Source: Corticium candelabrum | Lineage: Eukaryota; Porifera; Homoscleromorpha; Homosclerophorida; Plakinidae | Length of the DNA: 64,000 bases | Assembly: GCF_963422355.1 (NCBI RefSeq) | Contig: NC_085105.1 | Coordinates: 5,138,651-5,202,650 of the forward strand | Reading direction: 5' to 3' | Shown: positions 37,301-49,408 of the stretch, one piece after another | Layout: each line of letters starts with the position of its first letter | Position numbering within the stretch: position 1 is the first letter of the stretch | The notes under the pieces: generated by a model | Database searches by the model: none | What the model saw: only the letters and a program-made list of their open reading frames with translations | What the model was told of the DNA's origin: nothing | Made by a program: the position numbers and the translations under genes

Positions 37301-40300
37301 ACTCTTCCTTCTTCCTGTTTCCTTGCTGACCGGCAAACTGAACTCTCCAAATGACTACTTCCCAATACATATCATTAGCTCCTCCCTTCAATCCCATCTA
37401 TAGTATTGTAGCCCTCCCAAACCCCATATTTAGAGATGTGACATATATCTCCCCAGTTGGAAAAGAAACTGCTCTGTAGTTTCTTGTAACTCAAACATGT
37501 CCCTGTCGGTCGTCGTTAGCACACCCTACTCAGGAAGTCGGCTCCGACATTTCCGAACCTTGATAGCTTGCACTGTGAAGCGGTAGCTTTGCAGATACGT
37601 GGCCCACCTCATGATTCTATCGTTCTCGAATTTTGCTGTATCCAAGTATGCTAGCGGTTGGTGGTCCGTCTGGAGAATAAATTCTACTCCATAGGTGAAT
37701 CTCATCAACTTTCTGACCCCCAGACAACCGCTAAGTACTCCTTTTCAATGGTAGAAAATTTCTCTCTTGGCCACTGAGTTTCTTACTTGCGTATCCTACC
37801 AGGAATGGTTTTGCTTCGTGCTCCTGCATCAACATTGCTCCCACCCCTATATCTGACATGTCCACTCAAAGCAAGCAACGCCTATCATGTTCAAACAACT
37901 TGAGTACGAGTCGGCCAGATAGCGCCGTCTTCAATGCCAAATATGCCCTCTCCTGCGCTTCCTTCCATTCCAGTTTGTTTAGCAATCCTTTCTTTGTCAA
38001 GTCGGTCAGAGGAACTGCTATGGTCGTAGAGTTGGGTAAGTATTCCCTATAGAACCCTGTCAATCCTAGAAATGCAAGCAATTCTTCTTCGTGCTGGGCC
38101 TCTTAGCTTTCCTAATTTTTAGGACGTTTTCCTCGCTTGGGTGAATGAGGCCGTGTCCGATCTTGTGGCCGATAAACGACAGCGTATGCGCTCCGACGAC
38201 ACATTTAGAAGGCCTACCTGTCAGATGGGTCAGGGCGATCCTCCTCAGAACTCCCCTGAGAGCAGTAACGTGTTTTCCCCACACAGGTGTGTGAACGACA
38301 ATGTCATCCATGTAGTGGTTCACATACTCCAGTCCCTCCAGTAACTTTCTCAATCCTCTCACCAAAGTAGCTGCGAAGTTGACCAATCCGAACAGCATTC
38401 TGAGGAATTTCATAGGTACCGTTGTGCACCACAAACACGGTTTTGCGTATATCTTCCGTCTCCACGGGGAACTGCCAGTAACCTTTACACAAGTGTATCT
38501 TTGTAAAGTATCGGTCTCGGGCAAGATCTTGAACTACATCCACCAAAGGTGTTATAGGCTCGGGGTCGCATATGGTCAGACGATTGAGTTTTCTATAATC
38601 CATGCAAAGCCGGTTCGTTCCGTCCGGTTTCCAAACTAAAACCACTGGAGATGCGTAGGGCAACTCCGATGCCCGAATGATATTCATTTTCAGCATATTC
38701 ATGATATCGTTTTCTAGTTCAGACTTCATATGAAACGGTATCGCGTATGGCTGAGACTTCACCGGATGATCAGACATTAGTTGAATCCGATGTATGGCAG
38801 GGTTGGTCGAGCCTGGAAGATTAGTGAAAACGTTTCTAAACTCTTCGACTACCGCTCGAGCTTCTCTTCTTTCTTCGTACGTCAACTCTTCACATATTTG
38901 TACGTCCCCTGCGGTCTCTTTGCGTCGACAGGTTCCTAGCTCGAGCAGGCTGTTCCCATCCACGGAGTCATCTTGATCCCATCCATCTGCTTCCAATATT
39001 GTCGCACTTGCTACCTTTAAAAGCGATCCTCCCATAGTTCTTTTGCACATCTTGTCGTTGGTGTCACTCCATGAGCGGTACCTTTTCAGTAAATTCGCAT
39101 GGTAAATCTTTTTCTTTCCATGTACTTCGACTTCATAATCATTGATTGCAAAGATCTTGGTTAATCAGAATGGTCCCCGCCAATGCATTAACAGCTAGTT
39201 ATTGTCTGTTGGTAATAGCACTAGCACTTTGTCCGCCATGGCAAACCGTATCTCCTTTGATCTTTTGTCAAAGTATCGTTTGTAGCATCCTTGAGACCTC
39301 TTTAATTCCTTGCGAGCCACTTTCATAGTCTCCCCCAGTTTCTCTATAAGTTTGAACACACATTGATAGGTAGTCCTCACTTCTGTCTCGCCCTCTTCTT
39401 CTGTCCATATTGATCTTAGAATCCTCATCGGTCCTCTCACAGTAGCAGTTTGAAGGGAGCAGTTAACAGTAACTCTCTCTGTTACTCTCAGTAACACCGT
39501 CTCTCCATCACGGAACTTCTACCTCGTCCCTCACTCTCCTCCTCTCTCGCACTCTTCCTTCTTCCTGTCTCCTTGCTGACCAGCAAACTGAACTCTCCAA
39601 ATGACTGCTTCCCAAGATATATTATTAGCTCCTCCCTTCAATCCCATGTATAGTATCGTAGCCCCTCCCAAACTCCATATTTAGAGATGTGACACTAATG
39701 TTCATTTAATTATTGCTTGTCCTGTCCTAAATACTTGACTTTGTACCTGTTGCGGAACAGTCTATATTGATATACCATATTCGCCTGTAATAATGCCCAT
39801 ACCGAGATAATGACCATGCCCGTATATATGCCCTTGTGCGACAAGTCAGAACTTACACACTGAAAAACGCCTAAGCCCAAGTATTAGCCCAGGATACGCA
39901 TGCGCAGACAAACAAAATGGGGTCCGCAGAACATTCATCTCTGTCTGTGTTCGTTTGATGAGGTGGTGCCAATGTTGAGCAAAAGTGCTTACCACTAGAC
40001 TCATGTCGTTGTTGTAATTACTGATCCTGATGCTTTTAGCTGGTTTCAGGCAGACCACTCCGGTTTGCGCATGTAGTGGTTAGTTTCTGCATGTATGCTG
40101 ATGCTGTACAGATACCAGTACCTTTGATGTTGCAAATGGATAATTGTAAGCATTTGTGGTGTTTCTGTCATCAAGTGTTTTTAGATGATGACTGGCCAAA
40201 CTACAGCATTTTGCGAACATGTATACGCCTGGGACCAAAATAACGCCCATGCCCTAGTATACGCCCAGAAAAAAGCGTTTCTTTTCTATATGCCCAAGAT

Positions 40301-43300
40301 GTTATTACGGGCAAATACGATATTTCAACTTCCTTAATCAGCTATTTTTCCATGACAGGAAGTATGCGGCAATAAATAGCTGGTTAAAGTCAAAATTTTG
40401 AAAAGAACAGTCATGGCCGCTACAACTTTGTCAGCCCTGTTATGACAAATAGTTGCCATTTCGTAAAGATGCAGCAATTAATTAACAATTATAAGTGGGG
40501 CTAATGCATATGTGACTCTTCTGTCACATGCCGATCTATGACCACCAAGAACTCTCGAGAATAAGCTCTTTAGCAGTATCTTGCAGATCTAAAAAATCTA
40601 ACAAAAGATTTATTGCCAATACGTGTACACACAAATTGGTAGGTTTGCTTTCTATACATGCCCTTGTCTTCTCTCCGTGTGCATCCAGTAGCACAAAGCT
40701 GCTACCAGAGAAAGCACAAACTCTCAGGCCTATTGCAATTGCCCAAAATAGAAACTGTTCTTGTTTTTGCATTTTTCTTGCTCTTCTTTGATAATGAAAA
40801 CCACCAAACTGAAATGAATTTGTACATGTTTTGAGCTACTTGTACATTGACAATGAATCAGTGGCGTAACTACGCATGAGGCAGTTGCCTCGGTTGAAAT
40901 AGTGGGCGTAGCTGTTAAAAGTGTTTCAATTGGGCGTTTCCATAAAAATACAAAACTGATAAACCCTAACAAAAAGTTAGCACCCAGTCAATACACACGT
41001 ATCACGCATTGATGATTGTTATACTACTTGAGGCATGAGGTATAACTCAAAAGTACCAATGCAATGTGTTGTAAAATAAATAACTCAGTTAACTTCTACA
41101 TACATTATAAAGTACCAAAGGCATTAGCAGATGTTCCTGCTAGAGTTTCAATCTGACACGGTTAGATGTCACCAAAGACTGACTACTACATGAATTGAGA
41201 GAATACTCAGTTAAGAATTAGCCATGCAACCTTACTTCAGCCTTGAAATGTGGTAAACGTACTTCCCTATCTACCACAATTTAACTAATGAACTCATTTT
41301 GAAGGCAATTGTAGTATGTGCATTTATAGCACTGTTGACTTCAACAGTCAGTTTGAATCTTTATACATGTATTAAGCAATTTATAGTTGATATCACTGAT
41401 CTATTTATAACTCGAGGATTTGCCGACTAAAATTTTTCTAAGGTGGCCAAGCTGACGACTGTGCCAGTTGTAAAATTTTGAACACTGCTAGTTGCAAAAT
41501 TCCAAACACTGGAGTGAGGACTTACTCAAAGACTACAATACACATTGACAAACCTGAAAATGCTTTATTGAGACTAAACGTTTTAGCAGTCTAAGGTTGC
41601 ATTATGGCATGTCTCCTATAGCTTATGTCTTCTAATGATTGTGACAAACAGAAATCCAGTCTGCCTGTACACAGGTAATGGTTTCATTTAATTAACGTTT
41701 GTCTTCTGTATAGAGTGTACACTATATCCACTACCAACTTGACAAATAGTGAAACAGAGACATCCTACAGGGTAAGACCACCAATATAAACGAGAAACAA
41801 AATTAAGGTATATCAACAATGAACAAGGACACTTCAAACCACTATTTGTTGATATCACGATGGCAAAATGAACTTTACCATGTTTACATAATTTAGTCAT
41901 TATAAATAGCATTGACTGGCAGACTGACACACAAATGGACAAATATTGCATCGTTATCTCCACAATAAGTAAACTTTTCCCAAACAGCAGCAGTTGCACA
42001 AACTCCAGAAAATTTTTACCAATTATTACATGCCAGTTGCATATAACAGGCACTCAGTCATCTCTAGCTATCATGCAGAAAACAACTACTTTAGGATTGG
42101 TAGACTGCTGCAATTAACCTAAACCATTGCAAGACATTGACAAGGTTGATAACCATGTTGTACTACACCAAGTTGCTATATTTGTAGAATAAGAGGCATG
42201 TGCATTCACATGCACATCTACGTATACAAAATACAACATCACATATTTTTGCACATGTCATGTAACTTGCCTTAAACATTCTAAAATACAGTCATATTAC
42301 AACTGAATACTTGAAGATAAAACCAACAGTTCTGTTATAGCTTGTTGATAAATTCTAGAGAAATGTGATGGATCATATGATGTAGAAGTATGGTGGCAGA
42401 AAGAATATATCGACTTCCAACAACTTACAGACATACTATTCTACATACATGTACAACATTTAAAACATTTGGCTGTTGAATTTTTAGGACATGGCTTTTT
42501 ATGTGTATAGACAGCCATCCCATTTTAAAAGTTAGCAACAAAGACGTCAAATTCACTGTAAGAGCTTCAATCACAGACAGTTGTAATAGCATGTCACATC
42601 TTACCAGTTGATGGCATATCTCCCAGTCCTCCTTTTCGATGTGGGTAAACATAACTCTCCGGTGCACCATAGCCAAACGCCTACACAAAATGCAGATTAT
42701 TTATAGAAAACTCACACACGTGAAGTTCTACCAATAATGCTAACTGACCTAATTCTATTAGTACCTCTCTTTGTTAATAAAATTCTTCTTAGAGAGAAAT
42801 TTAGTCTCACGTAGACAGACCCCGCCATCATACTTCTGGCATGAAAGGATCTGGTGAAATGCATATAGAATTCTTGTTCTGTGCTTCCCAAAATTCGTGG
42901 GGATAAAAACCCTTTAAAGATAGCAAAAGGTCTAAGTTGGTATCACTTAATCATGTTCCACTCGTGTCGCATGTGTTGATTAGGCCACTCCAAGATACAT
43001 ATTAGTTAGTGGTTGCCACCCACATGATTTTGTCTCAGATCAAGAAAAACCATTCTTATTATTACACATGCACAGTACAATCACTGGATACTACCCAATG
43101 TGTTTAAAACGCTGAAAGTCCCAAGAAAGAGTGAAGATTGGAAATGCCGTACTTGTTTATCTTTGGTACAGATACAGAACAGTGAAGTCAAATCATGTTA
43201 GTAGACTTACAATGGACATAAAATGCTGCTTAGGCTTTTTCTTCAGAGTTAAATTAATACTATTGGAATATATTTGGTGGGCATAGTATAAAGATAATAA

Positions 43301-46300
43301 TAACCGCCTGCGTACAGCTCGTGTCATAATTATTGAGACTCTTCCGATTTCGTACAGTCTTGCCAAAAACCATGTAAATTCTGAGTCAGTATGTAGCTGA
43401 GTTAGATCGTTGTCATCAGCTAGATGTCAAGATTGGAAAGGTGTCTGCGCTACTGCCATGACAGCTGACAGACCACAATCACAATCTTCAGTGCGTGCAC
43501 CTTCCAATTGTACCATAACTCTAGTTGTACTCGGGCTCTTGTAGACAGTAACCCAACATCTCTTGTTACAAAAAGCAAACAAAACTAGACGTGTGAGGAG
43601 CATTAGCGTCAGGAGTAATGGAGTTAGCGAGAACCTCAACTTGATTCTGTATCAATCCATCCTACATGAGTGTTTGTTTGAAACCACAAACGCTTTCTAT
43701 CCCGATGGTTGGAGGCTGCAACAAGATAATGTACCAGCTGACAGGTCTAGAAGAACGAAATATCAATTTTCTCGCTTGCAGAAACGTTCACTTATTGAAT
43801 GGCCTGTCAACTCACCGGACCTGATGCCAATAGAAAATTTATGGAGTTGGATGAAACGTGAAGTAGACAACAAGCGACCAAAGAACAAGATGGAACTGGA
43901 AGCCGGAATACTAAACGTGTGGAAGGATCTTAGGCAATTGATATCCAAAACTATTTTATGCATTTACGATAGCCATCTAGATCAATGTATTGCAAACGGT
44001 GAAGATCGTACTAATTATCGATAGTGCAACTCTTGTCAGTGGTCTGACTCTTGCACAGTTTTTAGACGTTGCTCTTGAATAACAGACAAATCTAGAAAAT
44101 CATGTATCCTACTCTGAAAGCAAGGGAATGTTTTCGCAGACAGCTGCTAGAAAAAAGTTGGCGCCATGTGTGACACGCTCCCGCCGAAAGAGTCTCAATA
44201 ATTATAGCACGAATTGTACTATATTTCTTGGAGTGGCTTTACAGTTTGTATTTTAATTAAAGAAATCTCAATGCCTGTGACTGAACATCCTAATCAGAGA
44301 TCAGAGATTCAGTCATCAATCTTATGGACCTGGACATCAATCAGTGAAGCACAGGTTCACAGACACCTTGGTTAAATACTGTACGTCCCTCCTGCAACAA
44401 GACAGTAGTTCAAAGTCTGCAGAGTCAATGAACAAATCTCCCATTAGGGCGTTCATTCACAAGCATGAAACTCAATATGACCACATGTGACATGAGCTGA
44501 ATGCAAATGAGTGACACCTACTTAGACCTCCTGCTATCCTTAAAGAGGTCTTTATCCCCAAGAATATTGGGAATCACAAACAAAAATTGAATAGGCATTT
44601 CACCAGTCCCTTTCTCGCCGGAAGTATAATGACGAGTAGAGGGTTTTGACAACACGAGACTAAGAGAAATTAAGCTTCCAATTTAAGGACGTGTCAGCCA
44701 AAACCATGATGACATATGATTATCACTGATAATTGCTAGTAAACATTATTGCTAGCAAAATCTACAGATGAAGTGTCAATCACAGCATCCTCCCATTGTA
44801 TGGGGTCCAAGTCCAACAAGCATGCAGGATGTCTATAACCTGCCTCTGCATCTAAATCAAGCCTAGTAGAGTTTTCCGAACTTGAGTTGTTTTCAGAATC
44901 ATCATGATTTGGTTCAAATCTGTAGAAAAGCAGAGTCACGGCACTGCAGACGATACATGCACAAAAAGTAACTATTCATACAGCATCATCTCTCCGGTGT
45001 CACACGAACCTAAAGTAGATGCTTAAGTTCTGCAACCAGAGAGTTTAATTTTAAAAAAAGTACAATAGAGGCAGAGCAGCTAGTTCTCTCATCAGAACAT
45101 TACTTGCATTATTGTGGGTGTTCCCCTTCAATAAACATAATCAAACATTCAGTGATAAATGTACAGCTGTTAAGTGTGCATATGTGTGCATGCCGTGGTC
45201 TGCTTGTTGACACATTCAAACTCCTGCAATTGCCTAAACCACTTTCTAACTTTCTTACTAATAAAATGGATTCATTATTACCCCACTATAACATCTACAT
45301 ATATATCATTTAGAGGAGAGCTGTTTCTCAGTGTGTGTATCTGTCTGTAGGAGAGGATCTCAAGACGGCGAGTCTGATCTCCATCAAATGTAGGTCATGC
45401 ATGTCGAAACGCAAGAGGTCAAAAGTGAAGCTGTCATCATCGTCTTCCGAACTTCTGCCAGAACGACACAACTTCCTGCAGATAGAACCTGCCTCCACTC
45501 GCACGCAAATTCTCTGGAGTAAATGTAGTATATATATCTGGCAACTGGCATTTTATTACATTTAGTCGCTGACTGGTCTGACTAGCCAGTCATTCTCGAA
45601 ATAGATCGACTTGAGTTAACAACAGCAAGACCGACGGAGCGCATGCTAAGGACGCAGTTACTTGTGACATCTGGCAACGAGGATGATGGCACTATTCGGA
45701 CAGATAGTGAAGTTTTATGAATCAAGGGAGGAATGGCCACTTTACGCAGAAAGGTTAGAACAATACTTCGCACCGAATGGCATAGATGATGCTGATAGAC
45801 AAAGAGCTATTCTATTAAGTGAGATTGGAGCTTGCACCTATCAAACTCTAAGGCGTTTAGTGACTCCGTTGAAGCCTAAAGAGAAGTCAGTCGACGAAAT
45901 ACTACAGATGCTGACAGAACATTTCGACCCGAAGCCATCAGTAATAGTATAACGATTTAGATGTAACAGTCGATCGCATCAGGAAGGTGAGTCAGTCGCC
46001 AAATTCACGGCAGAACTGCGGCGACTTAGTGAACATTGTGAAATCACAGCGGTGCTTAAATTAATGATATGCTACGAGACAGTCTAGTTGTAGGAATAAT
46101 GAATGGTCGACCGTATACAGCAATGGCTGTTGGCAGAAAAAGAGCTGATATTCAAGAGGGCGTATGAATTAGCAAATTGTACAAGAAACAGCTGAAAAGA
46201 GAATACCGCAGAGGTAAAGTAGAAGGAAGCAATGAGTACGCCTGGCAACCCAGAAAGAGAGTCCATACACCAGTCACAGCAGTCCGTACACCAGCTACAG

Positions 46301-49182
46301 AACCAACGAGTACCCAGAGCAGGTAACAGACTGACTAACAAGATATCCGGTTGTTGCTATCGCTGTGGTAAACAGGGGCACAAACAGTTCGAGTGCTGGT
46401 TTATGGATGACAAATGTTTGGTTGCAGTAAAATTGGGCATGCGAAGGTTGTTTGTCGTGCAGTGAAACAACGGTTGAGAGAAGAGGTCCGTGGTAGAGGT
46501 ACATACAAATCGACTATGAGGAGGCGCAGTCAGACACAAATGAGGATGAGGAGGTTGAGTCGATTAGTGGTATGAGTTACATAAAGGAAAAGATAACCGT
46601 ATGAAGACAACGTTGTCTGTACAAGGACGGCCACTCGAGACGGAAATAGACACAGGAGTGAGTCTGTATTGAAAGCAAAAGATAACCGGCAAGTCGAGCT
46701 TGTCACGTGGGTGATCATGTGGCTAGTCAGCTACGTACGTACATGTACATGCACATCCACGTGCATGTCAGTTCTTTCTTGAAACATGTTTGAGAGTGAG
46801 TTCAAGCGTTTCTTCTTGTTGTATTCTACATTCATCTACATCTACATTCAGTATACCTAACATGGAAAAAATGCTGTCTAATATGAACGATAGTTGAGTT
46901 CGTAACAGCTTCAGTTATCCAACATTTCACTTATCCAACAGAGGTCCAATCCCAAGGGGGTCGGATAAGTGACACGTGACTGTACTGGGGAACCGGTACC
47001 TGTATGTGGAAAGTTGAAAGTGTGGGTAGACACTCCGGATGGACGCTGATTGTCTCTTCTGCTTGTTGCAGTGAGAGGCTTTGGCCCGACTTTATTAGGA
47101 AAAGACTGGTTTCGACAAGTACAAATCGATTGGGGAAGAGTTCATGCTCTACAAAGATTTCACAAATATCTGTTTGGTAGAGAGTTTGTGCTAGTCTCAG
47201 ACCACAAACCACTGGTAGGATTGTTCGGGGAAAATACGTATCTTCCGCCAATGGCATCAGCAAGAATCCATCGATGGACCATGATCATATCGTGTTACAG
47301 TTATAAGTTGTGATACAAACCATGCCGGGACATTGGTAACGCAGATGCCTGCAGTCGATTACCCTTACAACTACTGTCGACAATCAAGGAAAATCAACCA
47401 AAGACAATTCAAATTGTTACAGCAACTGGAATCATCACCAGTATTGGCAAAAGATGTTAGAAGATGGACAGAACAAGACCCTATACTGTCTAGAGTACAA
47501 CATTATGTCAATCGCGGTTGGCCCAATTGAAGTGTTGAGTCCTTACTGGCGAAGAGCAAGTAAATTATCTATAGAAGAAGGATGCATATTATGGGGGTAC
47601 AGGGTGATTGTACCACAAAGGCAACAAGTTTTGAAGGAGTTACATGCTGGTAATCCTGGGGTGGCACGGATGAAAGGCTTAGCCAGAACAATAGTCTGGT
47701 GGCCTGAACTGGATGGGGACATCGACGCAAGGGTCCAAAGTTGTTCTAGTTCTCAAGAAACAAGGAAAGCACCACTAAAAGCTCCATTGCATCCCTGGTC
47801 TTAGGCCCATCAGCCGCGGATGAGGGTGCACGTGGACTACGCTGGACCCTTGCTAGGAAAATGTTTGTTATACTAATTGACGCACACTCAAAGTGGATTG
47901 AAGTAGAACCTGTAGAATCAGCGGCGACGAAAACTAAAGCAGAAAAGTTAAAAAAATTTCCTCAACTCATGGAATTCCTGAAAACTGGTATCAGACAATG
48001 GGTCACTATTCACCAGTCAGGAGTTTACCGATTTCGTAAATCGAATGGAACCGACCACATTAAACCAGCACAGTATCACCCATCAAGTGATGGGCTGACG
48101 GAAAGAGCAGTACGACAAGCATTGAAGAAAGAACTGTCCCTAGCAAAACAAGGAACATTAACATATCGCTTGACACACGTGTTGTTCAGCTACCGATTAC
48201 ACAGCATTCCATGACAGGAATATCGCCTGTGGAATTATTAATGAGTTGCAAATTATGGTCACATTTAAATTTGTTACTATCATACACTATCAAACTGGAA
48301 GATGGGAGGGTAGTCAAACCCCATTTGCATCAGACTCGGAAAACCTTACAATTAGAAAGACAAGCAAGAGGTGAGCCAAAAGACCTACTAGTGGAACCAA
48401 CACATCCACTGGATAAACCCTGTTCAAGAGCAAGGGTACCGGTATCGCCAGGAGAACCCGAAGGGTGGGATATCACACCAGACTTACCAGAACAACCACA
48501 AGATAGAGTTGACAAACAAATAGAACAGGACACGATGGTACCATCGCAGAAGATTAGCACAGAACCAGAGACACATGTGGAATCAACTGGAGTATCAAAT
48601 CTAGGTGCCAACAAAGGAGTGACTCCAGTCCATCGTTCCAGCAAAAGAAGAAGGCATCAGACAGACTGAATCTGTAGTAGATTAGACTACCGTATTTCTT
48701 CAAATAGTGGCCGTGGCCTCTTTTTAACAAGGTTGCGGAACTGCGGCCTCTAAACGAGAGCAGCTTGTATTCTAGACGGCCTCTATTTTTAAGTCTCTAC
48801 TGCACAAGGTGACACGTTGGTACTGGAACATCACACTTCTTTCTGTTGACATAATTGGACACTTTTGAAGGTGCCAACTGTGGCAGGTTTAGCTGTAAAT
48901 GCGATGACTACTATGATATCTACATTCTAGATGCACATGCGCTGAGAACCACAAGGAAAGTACCCTGAACTACTTGATAGACGAGTGTGCATAATAGGAT
49001 GAGATTGACACGGAATCATCAAGAGCATGTGATATGGGCATGGCCAGTAACTCTGCAGATTACTGCAGCCTCAATTCGAGGGCGTTGTTATAGTGATATG
49101 TGTTTCCCGGGGTTACAAGTTTCCCTGCACACATATCCCTAGTGTTTTGTGTGCATTGCCCCCGCTAATATATAGTTGTTCT

Positions 49183-49239
<57 letters not shown>

Positions 49240-49274
49240 ACACATGCACACACACACACGCATGTGCACGCACG

Positions 49275-49329
<55 letters not shown>

Positions 49330-49357
49330 CACATGCACACACACACGCATGTGCACG

Positions 49358-49408
<51 letters not shown>

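Noticed and set aside
44736-44919. Assigning the orphan exon to a TFIID subunit because of the QWED..I motif
   Set aside because: The match is only a few residues in a low-complexity acidic context, too weak for a name.
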